A stretch of DNA of 64,000 nt from Rhodopirellula sp. P2. GTDB taxonomy: Bacteria; Planctomycetota; Planctomycetia; Pirellulales; Pirellulaceae. The notes beneath the pieces are model-generated. The model saw only the letters and a list, made by a program, of their open reading frames with translations, was not told the origin of the DNA and ran no database searches. The DNA is taken from positions 5,437,001 through 5,501,000 of the forward strand of contig NZ_CP118225.1 of assembly GCF_028768465.1 (NCBI RefSeq), written 5' to 3'. The position numbers were made by a program, and so were the translations under genes. Shown here piece after piece: positions 8,479 through 17,989 of the stretch. Numbering within the stretch: position 1 is the first letter of the stretch; the number at the start of each line of letters is the position of its first letter.

Positions 8479-9660
8479 TCACACGCCGACGAACGGCACC
8501 GGCACCAGCAAAGCGTGCTGGCGAACCCAGGTTTCCACCCCATCCCAGCTGGTGAATTGACTGCCCAACAGAACCAACATGTAGAAGCCAACGATTGCGG
8601 GCATGACCACCAAACGGACCGCCCAACGAGAAACGAACCACCATCGCCCCGCCCAAACGCTCGGCACCCATTCGCCCGATTCGGCCTCGGCCCGTCGCCG
8701 CCGGCATCGACGCAGCGCCAACCCTTCTGCGATTCGAGCCGGCAGCATGAAGGCCACGAAGACCAAGCAAGGCAACCAAGTGATTTCTTGCGGGGTGGCC
8801 TCGATCTTCAGCAAATACAACGGGATCGGCATCAACACCAACCCCACCAACATCGCTCCGGCCCAAGCCCAGGGTGCATAACGAAAATCGCTTCGAACTT
8901 GCCGCCACTGGAACATCGCCCGCCAATTGTTCTGGGCCGCAAAATGAGTTTGCAACATCGGCAAATACAGCAACACGAACGCGAGTGCAATCAATGCCAC
9001 CACACCCAAGACTCCATCGGCCGCGTTGTCGCCCTGCCGAGTCACTCCCATGATCACAAACGCGGGGACCAGCCAAACCAACGTCAAGAACGCTCCGCGA
9101 ATCCCCATCCAAAACAAAGCGGGAATTCGCAGGTCTCGCAGGAACTCCCACACTTGATCGGCGAACCGCGACCAAGTCGATGGACGCCATGCCTCTTTGA
9201 AAAAGCGTTTCGGCTGGGGCCACAGGTAATGTTTCAAACGACCGCCACGCACCCACGCCCAGCCCAAATAAACAGTCAAGAACGCCGACAGAGCGATCGC
9301 TCCAATCCTCAGTCGAGTCGCATTCGGCGAACCCGGATCAATCACTGCGGCGACGGATTCCCAGTGGGCCAGCAAACGCGTCGGCGCCGAGGCGATCGCC
9401 AACGCCAAAAACGCGGCCCCGCACACCCCTGCTGCATTCAGATTCGGCAACGCGCCCTTGAGCTGCCCACCGGAGGCCAAATGCCCGGCGACAGCCAGCA
9501 AGTATCCCAGCGTGATCAACTGCAACAGCGGCAGTGCGGTGACAAAAGCCAGGATCAACGCCAGCGACGCGAGGCAAAACAGCGTCCAGGTGGCTTTTCG
9601 GATGGATTGAAAGAATCGTCGCATACCCGGTCTTCGAACTCGCTCGAGCAATCTTGGCAA
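8479..9660 (-). CDS. Polytopic membrane protein (DUF4013-like)
   Basis: 393 residues with about eight hydrophobic segments, for example LFCLASLALILAFVTALPLL, LGVVALIALAFVLLYLPML and PAIVGFYMLVLLGSQF. The early LQLITLGYLLAVAGHLASG and the alternation of long helices with amphipathic links recall DUF4013-type membrane proteins; this is a weak family call. An in-frame ATG at 9624 (MRRFFQSIRKATW) just before the first membrane segment is an equally good start. No enzymatic motif is visible. Confidence 0.7.
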   Translation of the reverse strand: MPRLLERVRRPGMRRFFQSIRKATWTLFCLASLALILAFVTALPLLQLITLGYLLAVAGHLASGGQLKGALPNLNAAGVCGAAFLALAIASAPTRLLAHWESVAAVIDPGSPNATRLRIGAIALSAFLTVYLGWAWVRGGRLKHYLWPQPKRFFKEAWRPSTWSRFADQVWEFLRDLRIPALFWMGIRGAFLTLVWLVPAFVIMGVTRQGDNAADGVLGVVALIALAFVLLYLPMLQTHFAAQNNWRAMFQWRQVRSDFRYAPWAWAGAMLVGLVLMPIPLYLLKIEATPQEITWLPCLVFVAFMLPARIAEGLALRRCRRRRAEAESGEWVPSVWAGRWWFVSRWAVRLVVMPAIVGFYMLVLLGSQFTSWDGVETWVRQHALLVPVPFVGV

Positions 9661-10307
9661 GGAAAAGACAGTTCGCCCGTCAAAATCGGGAGCAGGTGGG
9701 GGAGAGAGTTTGACAGGACCACAGGGAACCGCGTGCTGTTCACATCAACTTACCAGTATCAGACGCAAGCTTTTGGTCCGAAGCATCAGTTCTAAATGAT
9801 TGACGTGAAACCGGTCGCACGGTGGTCCCCCACCGTGACCCGAGCACCACCAGAGTAGAACAATTGTCCCCAATTGTTCCGTCAACCAAAGCTCCCCCCC
9901 AAAACTCCTCCCACCCAATCCAAGCTTTCCCCCGGCCCAAGCTTTCCCCCGGCCGCGTCCACGCCAACAGCCAAGAACAACTGCTGGGCGCTCATCACCG
10001 AGGTGCCCCAACCAGCACAGGTGGCTTTTGGGCTGCCGCACGAACCCGCAGAATCGGTACAACCGTTGTTTCCGCTCAAGCTGGCACAACCGTCAGCCGA
10101 TGAAGTTCGCAGCGGTTGTCGCGAGTATGACGATTGCGCCCTTTGACCGGCTGGAAACGACCAGCGAATTTGGCTGGCCCAAACATTCGCGTCGTTTCGA
10201 AAAATCCGGTTGTTTTTTGCATTCGCGCCATGCATGCAAATCGTAAAATTCGCGCACCGTCATCGCCCGTTTCACGACGTCCTTCCACACACTGAATTCC
10301 AGCGCCC
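9661..10307. other. Intergenic stretch with repeats, no convincing gene
   Basis: 647 bp between the divergent membrane-protein and GH57 genes. It contains a family A1 hairpin (9851-9883) and a 17-bp tandem duplication CAAGCTTTCCCCCGGCC at 9921-9937 and 9938-9954. Open frames here have no family resemblance and biased composition. The promoters of both flanking genes should lie here, but I cannot point to them. Confidence 0.6.
9851..9883. repeat. Family A1 hairpin, copy 1
   Basis: AGAGTAG is followed by a perfect 9-bp stem GAACAATTG / CAATTGTTC around the loop TCCC. The same flank, stem geometry and loop recur at 13882, 21777, 32742, 32952, 38896 and 40612. Confidence 0.85.
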
Positions 10308-12467
10308 ATGTCGCCTCACGTTCACCTTTGCTTGGTTCTTCACAACCACCAGCCAATCGGAAACTTCGATGGCGTGTTTGAACAAGCCTACCAGGACAGC
10401 TACTTGCCGTTTCTGGAAGTGTTTGAACCGTACGACGCACTGAACATTTCCCTGCACACATCCGGCCCGTTGATGCTGTGGATGGCCGAACGCCACCCCG
10501 AGTACCTCGACCGGGTGCGTTTGCTGGTCGAAGCCGGACGCATTGAAATCGTAGGCGGGCCTCAGTACGAACCGATCCTGACGATGTTGCCACGTCGCGA
10601 CCGAGTCGGCCAAATCCAGTCGTACAACTCGTGGCTGCAACGCAACTTGGGCGTCACGCCCGCTGGCATGTGGATGCCCGAACGCGTCTGGGAATCCGGC
10701 CTGACCGCCGACGTCGCCGCCGCCGGAATCCGGTACACCGTGCTGGACGATTACCACTTCAAATCCGCAGGGATGGCAGAAGAAGAACTGCGCAGCTACT
10801 TCGTCGTGGAAGACCAAGGCCAACTGCTTCGCGTCTTCCCCGGCAGCGAACAACTCCGCTACACCATTCCATTCCGTCCGGCTCACGAAACGATCGACTA
10901 CCTTCGCGGGATCGCTCATTCGAATCCCGGTGCCGTGATGACATTTGGCGACGATGGCGAAAAGTTCGGTACCTGGCCCGACACCAAATCGCACGTCTAT
11001 GACGAAGGCTGGTTGCGTTCATTCTTCGACGCGTTGACTGAAAACCAAGAGTGGTTGCACACAGTCACGTTGGCCGATTCGATTCAACGCGCCGCTCCCG
11101 CGGGCAAGGCTTACCTGCCCGATTGCAGCTACCGCGAAATGACCGTTTGGTCGTTGCCCGCCGAGTCACAAGAGATTCTCGATGACGTTTCCCACGCGAT
11201 GGAAAATGACGAGCGTTGGGGCCACTTAGAATCATTCGTGCGTGGCGGTTTCTGGCGGAACTTCAAAGTGAAGTACGAAGAAACCAACGAGATGTACGCT
11301 CGCATGATGCACGTCAGCGATCGCCTGGCCAAAGCCGAAGCCAGCGGACATGACGCGGGTGAACTGGCCGAAATTCGCGATCACCTGTATCGCGGCCAAT
11401 GCAACTGCCCGTACTGGCACGGTGCCTTCGGAGGGATCTACTTGCCTCACCTGCGCAACGCGATCTACGAACACCTGATCCAAGCCGACACGCTGCTGCA
11501 AGAAATCGAAGGCACGCTGCACACGGTTTCGGCGACCGCCGGCGATTACGACTACGACGGACAACAAGAAATCCGGCTGTCCAACGAAGCCATGGTCGCG
11601 TGGATCGACCCCGCCCAAGGTGGCCGGATGTACGAATGGGATTTGCGTGGCATCAACCACAACTTGTTGGCCACCCTGCAACGCCGCCCCGAAGCCTATC
11701 ACCGCAAAGTCTTGGCGGGACCCAGCGCCGCTGGTGGCGACGTGGCCAGCATCCACGACCGTGTGGTGTTCAAACAAGAAGGACTGGATCAGATGATTCA
11801 GTATGACCGTTACGCTCGCAAAAGCTTGATGGACCACTTCTTTGACAACGAAGCGACATTGGAATCCGTCTCGCGGGGCGAATCCCCTGAACGAGGCGAC
11901 TTTGTCGACTTGCCATTCGAAGCCAAACTGCGTCGAGGCAGCGACCGCGTCCAAGCTCAACTGCGTCGCGACGGCAACGCCTGGGGAATCCCAATCACGC
12001 TGACCAAAGCCGTGACACTGCAACAAGGCAGCGGCAACTTGTCCGTGACTTACTTGTTGGAAAACCTGCCACCGGCCAGCCCACTGCATTTTGCCGTGGA
12101 ATGGAACTTCGCTGGCTTGCCCTCGGGAGCCGACGACCGATACTTCAGCGATGTTGACGGCAACCAACTCGGGCAACTTGGCCAGCGTCTGGATCTGCAA
12201 GACGTACACGGTTTGTCGCTTTCGGATCGCTGGCTCGGCGTCGACATCGACTTGCGAACAGATCGTGAAAGCGGTGTCTGGGCGTTCCCCGTGGAAACGG
12301 TCAGCCAAAGTGAAGCCGGCTTCGAACTGGTTCACCAATCGGTGTGCGTGATGCCTCACTGGATCATCACCGCGGACGCCGAAGGTCGCTGGGCGGTCAC
12401 GATCGACATTGCCACTCGCTGTGAAAGCACGATCGAAGTCCAACAGCACGATCATGTGAACGTCTAA
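10308..12467 (+). CDS. GH57 alpha-glucan-acting enzyme (4-alpha-glucanotransferase/amylase type)
   Basis: Acts on alpha-1,4-glucans such as glycogen. The five GH57 regions can be followed: HNHQP near residue 12; IEIVGGPQYEPIL; WMPERVWES with the expected nucleophile Glu125; and TFGDDGEKFG with the expected acid/base Asp215 or 216. These positions closely match those known for Thermococcus litoralis glucanotransferase (Glu123, Asp214). The C-terminal half (about 420-719) is the beta-sandwich seen in that subfamily (MYEWDLRGINHNLLATLQR). There is no signal peptide, so the role is intracellular glycogen metabolism. Length 719 fits. The stop TAA lies within a family B repeat. Confidence 0.9.
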   Translation: MSPHVHLCLVLHNHQPIGNFDGVFEQAYQDSYLPFLEVFEPYDALNISLHTSGPLMLWMAERHPEYLDRVRLLVEAGRIEIVGGPQYEPILTMLPRRDRVGQIQSYNSWLQRNLGVTPAGMWMPERVWESGLTADVAAAGIRYTVLDDYHFKSAGMAEEELRSYFVVEDQGQLLRVFPGSEQLRYTIPFRPAHETIDYLRGIAHSNPGAVMTFGDDGEKFGTWPDTKSHVYDEGWLRSFFDALTENQEWLHTVTLADSIQRAAPAGKAYLPDCSYREMTVWSLPAESQEILDDVSHAMENDERWGHLESFVRGGFWRNFKVKYEETNEMYARMMHVSDRLAKAEASGHDAGELAEIRDHLYRGQCNCPYWHGAFGGIYLPHLRNAIYEHLIQADTLLQEIEGTLHTVSATAGDYDYDGQQEIRLSNEAMVAWIDPAQGGRMYEWDLRGINHNLLATLQRRPEAYHRKVLAGPSAAGGDVASIHDRVVFKQEGLDQMIQYDRYARKSLMDHFFDNEATLESVSRGESPERGDFVDLPFEAKLRRGSDRVQAQLRRDGNAWGIPITLTKAVTLQQGSGNLSVTYLLENLPPASPLHFAVEWNFAGLPSGADDRYFSDVDGNQLGQLGQRLDLQDVHGLSLSDRWLGVDIDLRTDRESGVWAFPVETVSQSEAGFELVHQSVCVMPHWIITADAEGRWAVTIDIATRCESTIEVQQHDHVNV

Positions 12468-12581
12468 GCAGGTTGGCAGGAATGATGGGGCATCGCCATG
12501 TGAGCCGTTTGGGCGTTAGCCCCGGTTGTGCGTGGAAAAAGTAAAAGGCTCACAAACCCGAAGACTCCTGCCTGCTGGCTT
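12465..12581. repeat. Family B long inverted repeat, copy 2
   Basis: It starts TAAGCAGGTTGGCAGGA and ends TCCTGCCTGCTGGCTT, with inner arms GTGAGCC and GGCTCAC. Its first three bases are the stop codon of the GH57 gene. It can fold into a long imperfect hairpin and may end transcription before the kinase gene. Confidence 0.8.
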
Positions 12582-12662
12582 CGAAGATGGAAAAGTTGGT
12601 TCGTCAAAGATTGGCTGATCAGCGACTTGTTTTTTCAACAAATGATTTGGTTGTGATTTCGA

Positions 12663-13607
12663 TTGGTCGGCACGAGCTCTTCGCCGTGCGAATTCGATGT
12701 CCCTTTTGAGGCAACGCCCGTGACGGCACGTTTGAAATTGGTGATGGACCCCGGCGAATCGACGCGTCGGCTTCGCGTCGGCATGCGGTTGGACAAATAC
12801 CGGCTCGTCAAAAAGCTTGGCGAAGGTGGCTTTGCAACGGTCTACTCAGCGCACGACACGATCGAGGATCGCGACGTGGCGTTGAAGATTCCCGAGGCCG
12901 CGTCTTCGGACTCTCACCAATCGGCCGACGATTTGCAACGCGAAGTCCGCATCATGGCAGGCTTGTCTCACGACAGCATTCTGCCGCTCAAGGACGCTCG
13001 CTACATCGACGGCCACTTCGTGATGGTCTTCCCGCTGGGGGAAGAGACCTTGCACGATCGCCTGAGTCGCCGCATGGCTCGCGCCACCACGCTGGACTAC
13101 GTTCGCCAAATGACCTCGGCCGTGGCTTACGCTCACGAACGTCGCATTCTGCACCGCGATATCAAACCGGAAAACTTCATCCTGTTCCCCAACTCGAAGC
13201 TCTGCTTGACGGACTTTGGCTTGGCTCGGATTGAACGCGGCCGCCATGCCGTTTCGGCATCAGGAACGCTCGGTTACATCGCTCCAGAACAAGCGATGGG
13301 GAAACCCACCTATCGCAGCGATGTGTTCTCGCTGGGGTTGGTGATCTACCGCATGCTGTCAGGTGCTCTTCCCGAGTACCCCTTCGAAGCACCGTTGCCG
13401 TCGTATGCGAAACTGCGTCGCGGCTTGAACCAGGAGTTCGTCGATTGGATCCGCAAATCGATGGATCCCAAACCGCTGAAACGATTCCGGGATGGCGTCG
13501 CCATGGCAAACGCACTGGACCGAATCAAATCTTTGACCGTCCCAGGATCGACCTCGGGAACAACCTCGGCCCGCAGCACTCGCCACCGCACCCGCCGCGT
13601 CGCATAG
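12663..13607 (+). CDS. Serine/threonine protein kinase (PknB-like catalytic domain)
   Basis: A cytoplasmic Hanks-type kinase of 314 residues. All key motifs are present: glycine loop LGEGGFATVYSA (about residue 53), VALK with the ATP lysine (about 72), HRDIKPENF (about 165), TDFGLARI, GTLGYIAPEQ and the F-helix SDVFSLGLVIYRMLSG. There is no transmembrane segment or sensor domain, only a basic tail (SARSTRHRTRRVA). An internal ATG at MDPGESTRRL is a possible later start. The substrate is unknown; proximity to the glucan enzyme may be incidental because a repeat separates them. Confidence 0.92.
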   Translation: MVGTSSSPCEFDVPFEATPVTARLKLVMDPGESTRRLRVGMRLDKYRLVKKLGEGGFATVYSAHDTIEDRDVALKIPEAASSDSHQSADDLQREVRIMAGLSHDSILPLKDARYIDGHFVMVFPLGEETLHDRLSRRMARATTLDYVRQMTSAVAYAHERRILHRDIKPENFILFPNSKLCLTDFGLARIERGRHAVSASGTLGYIAPEQAMGKPTYRSDVFSLGLVIYRMLSGALPEYPFEAPLPSYAKLRRGLNQEFVDWIRKSMDPKPLKRFRDGVAMANALDRIKSLTVPGSTSGTTSARSTRHRTRRVA

Positions 13608-13642
13608 GCGAAAGCTTGCTGGCCGTCGCGGCAACCAACCCA

Positions 13643-13670
13643 CGTAGCCGGATTCGCCAAGAATTCGGAT
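13643..13670. repeat. Family A2 motif, copy 1
   Basis: GTAGCCGGATTCGCCAAGAA, continuing TTCGG. The identical motif occurs at 38942-38960 next to an A1 hairpin, and three inverted copies occur at 32996-33105. Confidence 0.8.
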
Positions 13671-13881
13671 GATCCAGTTGTTGGCAGCTTTGCCTGTCGT
13701 GCAACGCTGGCCGGTGGTGTGTTCTTGACGCAGAGACGCATGGGATCGTTCGAGAGGAGCGACGCTCCCTCCTGAATGTGGCCTGGCTTCCAGCTTGGGA
13801 ACGAACCAGGTGTCCCTCCGCTCCTGCGTCGACCCAACTCGCGTCCGCGCCGATCATCTCGCCCCGCCAGCGATCTCACGC

Positions 13882-13913
13882 AAACAGTTGAGGACAACTG
13901 TTCTACTCTGGGG
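13882..13913. repeat. Family A1 hairpin, copy 2
   Basis: Stem AACAGTTG / CAACTGTT with loop AGGA, then TCTACTCT (the flank in inverse orientation). Relative to copy 1 the stem has changed on both sides together (A to G with T to C), keeping pairing. Confidence 0.8.
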
Positions 13914-13962
13914 ACAAGAAGCTTCGCTACGATCCGGCCTGCAAATGCCGGATCCACAACCT

Positions 13963-15456
13963 TCAGTACCCCAGCCCTGGTCCATCCAAACAACTCGTTG
14001 GCACGCTGCCGCCTCGGACTTCGAACATGGGTCCGAACCGGTCCATCCATTCCGCGTTGCCTTCGGGGCAATACTGACGGCCATTGCTTTCCACCGCGGC
14101 GACGCCGGGGATGTGAGCCGACAATGACGCGGAGTGCAGCAGCGAGGCACCGACACACGTCAGGTCTTGCACGCACAAGAACAATTTCTCGTGCACCGCG
14201 ACCGCGCCCAGCAACAACGCTTCGGCGTGTCCCTTGCAGGCCTTCAACGCAATGCCGCTGTAGCCTTGCGAGACCGCCAGGTGCAGGCTTTCCAATCCCG
14301 TCAATGATTCATCGATCACCACGGGAATTCTCGCCGCCGCTTGGTGCATCGTGACCGCACCCGGTCGCTTCAAATCACGGTGGGTCGGTTGTTCGATGTA
14401 CTGGATCCGCCCGAACGCTTCCGGGCATTCGGATTCCAATCGATCCAACAGCCCCAGGACATAGGCTTCATCCTCACAGCGTTCGTTGAAATCCAACGAG
14501 AACCACCAAGGCTTGCCCGTCGACGCGCCGCGATCGGTCGTTTCATTCGCCACCGCGTTGATATCGCGAACCCGGCGAAAGTCCCAATCCGCATCGTCAC
14601 CATTGAGCTTGATCTTCAGATGAGTCAACTCATTTCGAGTGATCCACTCGCCGAGCGTCTCCGGCAACCCGTCCCCGACGGGCGTTGCTAAATCCTCTTG
14701 CGTCAACGGATCGAGAGCCCCCACCAAGTGATACAGCGGCAACGTTGCAACCGGAGCTTGCGAGATGAATTGATCCAAACGCAAACCTGCGTAGCGATCG
14801 TCTCCCGTCAATTGCCCCAGGTCCGGTGGAAGATGCTCGGCCGAGAGCAAACAGTAGCTGCTCTTCCCGACTGCTTTTCCGTGAGCGTCAAACAACGCCG
14901 CTTCGATCGGCGACGCGGCCAGCAAAATCGCCAGTTCAGGGATGGGCGTGGTCAGCTCGTGGCCGCTCGCCACAGCTTCGACCAAGTCATCGCGTTGACT
15001 TGCCAATTGCAAACAAACTTCCATCGGATGGCCGGTCAATGTGCCCGACAGTTGGTTGGCCTGCGCGGCCATTCGGCTGGCCAACTCCAAAACCACTTCC
15101 AACTTGGTGGCATCGGAGAGCGACGCATCGGGCCACGCCCACGTGACTCCCATGGTCATGCTGCCCACGCCGATCTTGTCGCCATCCGCGACTTGCCCCG
15201 CCTGGTTCGTCGCGATGCACTCCGCCGTCAGCACCGTCACCTCTTCCACCACTCTCCCGCCGAATTTCATGGGCGTCCGATAGCGGTAAGACTCGGATTG
15301 CAACGTGAATGAGAACTGTTTCAGAGCGGTCGGGGCGGGATTCACGGGGAAAGAAAGTGGCTGTTGAGCGGACAAGGCGGGACTCGAGGTGGAAAGGACG
15401 AAGTGATTTTGCCAGCAGTTTAACGCACTCAATCGCTTTTCAGTGACCTCCACCAA
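13963..15456 (-). CDS. Enolase-superfamily enzyme (mandelate racemase/muconate-lactonizing type)
   Basis: Likely abstracts a proton alpha to a carboxylate with Mg. The barrel motifs are in order: THLKIKL (base lysine strand), WWFSLDFNE (first metal Asp), IQYIEQP (metal Glu), IPVVIDES (metal Asp/Glu) and GIALKACKG (second lysine). The N-terminal capping domain begins FSFTLQSESYRYRTPMKFGG. At 497 residues it is longer than the usual 370-400; the first 45 residues look unrelated to the fold, so the real start may be later. Dipeptide epimerase, OSBS or sugar-acid dehydratase roles are possible; I cannot choose. It is divergent from the DUF1501 gene. Confidence 0.8.
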   Translation of the reverse strand: MVEVTEKRLSALNCWQNHFVLSTSSPALSAQQPLSFPVNPAPTALKQFSFTLQSESYRYRTPMKFGGRVVEEVTVLTAECIATNQAGQVADGDKIGVGSMTMGVTWAWPDASLSDATKLEVVLELASRMAAQANQLSGTLTGHPMEVCLQLASQRDDLVEAVASGHELTTPIPELAILLAASPIEAALFDAHGKAVGKSSYCLLSAEHLPPDLGQLTGDDRYAGLRLDQFISQAPVATLPLYHLVGALDPLTQEDLATPVGDGLPETLGEWITRNELTHLKIKLNGDDADWDFRRVRDINAVANETTDRGASTGKPWWFSLDFNERCEDEAYVLGLLDRLESECPEAFGRIQYIEQPTHRDLKRPGAVTMHQAAARIPVVIDESLTGLESLHLAVSQGYSGIALKACKGHAEALLLGAVAVHEKLFLCVQDLTCVGASLLHSASLSAHIPGVAAVESNGRQYCPEGNAEWMDRFGPMFEVRGGSVPTSCLDGPGLGY

Positions 15457-15601
15457 GGCAGATTTTCAGCGAAACGATTGCCTTCGCTCGCCAATCTGGT
15501 TTACAATGGCAGAGCATCGACCTCCTAAGAACCAACGTCAACTTTCAGGCCGGTTCGTTTGCCCCGCCTCCCATTCCAACCCACCTGCCCACCACCACGC
15601 C

Positions 15602-17083
15602 ATGAACGCATCTCGATCAAGCCGTCCAGGGAACTTTTGTGGTCGCACCCGCCGAGAATTCGTCTGGGAAACCGGCTGTGGATTCGGTGCAGCAGCACTC
15701 AGTTCGATGCTGGCCTCCGATGGTTTGTTGCCACAGGCATCGGCGGCGACGGCATCCCCCATCGCGGGATCAGCAGGACCGATGGCGATCAAGCCACCGC
15801 ACTTCGCCCCCAAGGCCAAGACGGTGATCTTCCTGTTCATGTACGGCGGCCCCAGCCACATCGACACGTTCGATCACAAACCCGCCATGAAGGGCATGGA
15901 TGGAAAGACGGTTGACGTGAAAACCTTCGGCCGCGGCGGACACAAAGCCGGCGGCCGAATCGTCGAGCCACGCTGGGACTTCGCCCCGCATGGCGAGTGC
16001 GGAAAAATGGTCAGCACGCTGTTCCCCAACGTCGCCAAACACGTCGACGACATCGCGTTCCTGCATTCCTTGACGGCGGACTCACCGATTCATGGCTCTG
16101 CCATGCTGATGATGAACAGCGGCAAAATCTTGTCGGGCTCGCCGGCAATGGGATCTTGGCTGACGTATGGACTGGGCAGCGAAAACCAGAACATGCCGGG
16201 CTTTGTCGTGATGCTGGATCACACCGGCGGCCCAATCAGCGGTGCGAAGAACTGGTCGAGTGGTTACATGCCCGCGACCTATCAAGGCACCGTGTTCCGC
16301 ACCGAAGGCAACCCAATTCTCGACTTGAACCCGCCCTCGGATTTCCCACCCGGGTTGCAACGTCGTCTGATCGATTCGATCCAAGACGCCAATCGCCGTC
16401 ACTTGGGTCAACACGTCGGCGAAGAACCGCTGGCATCGCGAATTTCGAGTTACGAACTGGCGTATCGGATGCAATCCGCCGCACCAGAAGCAGTGGATCT
16501 TTCCGACGAAACAGCAGAAACGTTGTCGATGTACGGGGTGGACAACCCCAAGACACAGGCCTTCGGCAAACGCTGTTTGTTGGCACGTCGGTTGGCCCAA
16601 CGCGGTGTCCGGTTCATCCAACTCTACAGCGGCGGTGCCCACAACGATGACAACTGGGACGCTCACGGCGACCTGGAAATCAACCACAACAAACACGCTG
16701 GCGCCACGGACCAACCGATCGCCGCGTTGCTGGCTGACCTCAAACGAACCGGCATGCTGGATGAAACGCTGGTGGTTTGGGGAGGCGAATTTGGACGCCA
16801 ACCCACCGCGGAATACGCCAACGGCAGCGGTCGCGACCACAACGCCTACGGCTTCACCATGTGGATGGCAGGCGGCGGGATCAAAGGCGGCGTCAGCTAT
16901 GGCACCACGGATGAACTCGGTGCCGCCGCAGTCGAAAACCCGCTGCACGTTCGCAACCTGCACGCCACCATCTTGCACCAAATGGGCCTCGACCCAAACC
17001 GACTGTCGTACTTCTACGGCGGCTTGGACCAGAAACTGGTCGGAGTCGAACACGTCCGACCCATCCACGAAATCATCGCCTGA
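15602..17083 (+). CDS. DUF1501 secreted protein (Tat substrate)
   Basis: 493 residues from the ATG at 15602, which places a Tat-type signal (CGRTRREFVWETGCGFGAAA) at the N-terminus; an upstream frame opening at 15443 adds a non-signal extension. DUF1501 belongs to the alkaline-phosphatase/sulfatase-like fold; visible hallmarks are VIFLFMYGGPSHIDTFDHKP, KRCLLARRLAQRGVRFIQLY, VVWGGEFGRQP and GRDHNAYGFTMWMAGGGIKG. Such genes usually sit behind a PSD1 (DUF1549/1553) gene; none is adjacent here. The function is unproven in any species I know. The gene ends 10 bp before the repeat array. Confidence 0.9.
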   Translation: MNASRSSRPGNFCGRTRREFVWETGCGFGAAALSSMLASDGLLPQASAATASPIAGSAGPMAIKPPHFAPKAKTVIFLFMYGGPSHIDTFDHKPAMKGMDGKTVDVKTFGRGGHKAGGRIVEPRWDFAPHGECGKMVSTLFPNVAKHVDDIAFLHSLTADSPIHGSAMLMMNSGKILSGSPAMGSWLTYGLGSENQNMPGFVVMLDHTGGPISGAKNWSSGYMPATYQGTVFRTEGNPILDLNPPSDFPPGLQRRLIDSIQDANRRHLGQHVGEEPLASRISSYELAYRMQSAAPEAVDLSDETAETLSMYGVDNPKTQAFGKRCLLARRLAQRGVRFIQLYSGGAHNDDNWDAHGDLEINHNKHAGATDQPIAALLADLKRTGMLDETLVVWGGEFGRQPTAEYANGSGRDHNAYGFTMWMAGGGIKGGVSYGTTDELGAAAVENPLHVRNLHATILHQMGLDPNRLSYFYGGLDQKLVGVEHVRPIHEIIA

Positions 17084-17092
17084 GCAGCAAAT

Positions 17093-17400
17093 TGCACTCG
17101 GACTTGCGTCCGAGCCTATCGCCTGCCGTCGCTTCGCGACTGGTGCTTCAAAGTTCTCTTAGTCGCGAAGCGACGACAGGCACTAGCCTGGGACGTCAGT
17201 CCCAGGAATCGATGACACCGGCTCTCAAAAGTCGCAAAGCGACGGCAGGCGTCGCTCGGGATGGCCAAACACCTGTCGTCGCGAGGCGACTTTGCAGGTC
17301 GATCCTTCTCGTTGCACTCGGACTTGCGTCCGAGCCTATCGCCTGCCGTCGCTTCGCGACTGGTGCTCGTATCCCTTCGCGCCGGCTGGAATCAGGACAC
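17093..17400. repeat. BIME-like array, left part (family C)
   Basis: Starts just after the DUF1501 stop. One full unit (about 17095-17314) and the left half of a second are present. The unit is about 220 bp and is made of palindromes: CTCGGAC-TTGC-GTCCGAG, CCTGGGAC-GTCA-GTCCCAGG, and a large stem CCTGCCGTCGCTTCGCGACT with its complement AGTCGCGAAGCGACGACAGG about 20 bases on. The second unit is cut at its large-stem loop (17361) by the transposase gene. Confidence 0.9.
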
Positions 17401-17407
17401 TCGTCAG

Positions 17408-17872
17408 CTACGCAACGTTCTCCTGATCGAAGACGTAGCGTGGGTCGAAATCAACACCATGGTTTTTCAGCATCGCTAGATACTCGTCTTCAAAAGTTTT
17501 CTTTGCATGGTGTTCTCGTTGATTCGCAATGTAAGTTTTGACCCTTTCGGTCATGGACTGGCTGACTGAAAACGCTCCGTAGCCCCGTTGCCATTGAAAC
17601 GGCTGAATTGTTTTCCCTTGCTCATTGATCCATTTGGATGAATTGGCTTTCAAGAGCTGAATGGTTTTTGAAATTGCGAATGCAGGATGAATTCGAATCA
17701 AAAAATGGACGTGGTCTTCAATGCCACCGGACTTGAGCAAAACCGCTCGATGGTCCTGGATGACCCCGCCGATGTAGGCGAACAGATCATCCCGCCAACT
17801 GTTGGCGAGGAGCGGTTTGCGGCGTTTTGTCGAAAAAACGACATGCAGAAGAATTCCGTGATGAGTGGACAT
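17408..17872 (-). mobile_element. Y1 (IS200-like/REP-associated) transposase
   Basis: 154 residues with the HUH single-strand transposase signature: EDHVHFLIR with His54 and His56, and the nucleophile Tyr98 in QRGYGAFSVSQSM. Begins MSTHHGILLHVVFSTKRR, as expected for the Y1_Tnp family. The gene sits between the two half-stems CCTGCCGTCGCTTCGCGACT (17342-17361) and GTCGCGAAGCAACGACAGG (17998-18016) of one array unit. That placement in a REP/iREP pair is the hallmark of REP-associated tyrosine transposases (RAYTs). The coding frame is intact, so it may be active or domesticated. Confidence 0.88.
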
Positions 17873-17989
17873 ACTGGGTGACTCCTGCCATGGCTTCGCA
17901 ACTGACGCATCAACGCAACCGAACGCAGATGCAATCTGCGATCAACTGAATGATACTCAATCTGAATGCAACCAAACAAATCACCGGAA

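Larger units (their letters stand above)
13608..13962. other. Intergenic stretch with family A repeats
   Basis: 355 bp between convergent genes. It holds a family A2 motif at 13643-13670 and a family A1 hairpin at 13882-13913. I see no coding signal otherwise. Confidence 0.6.

Noticed and set aside
8362-9795. Plus-strand frame of 477 codons
   Set aside because: Opposite a membrane-protein gene; rich in Gln, His, Arg and Pro, typical of the antisense of hydrophobic codons.
9921-9954. 17-bp tandem duplication as a regulatory iteron
   Set aside because: Only two copies and no replication gene; simple slippage is enough.
11232-12455. Minus-strand frame of 407 codons opposite the GH57 gene
   Set aside because: Shadow of a clearly conserved gene.
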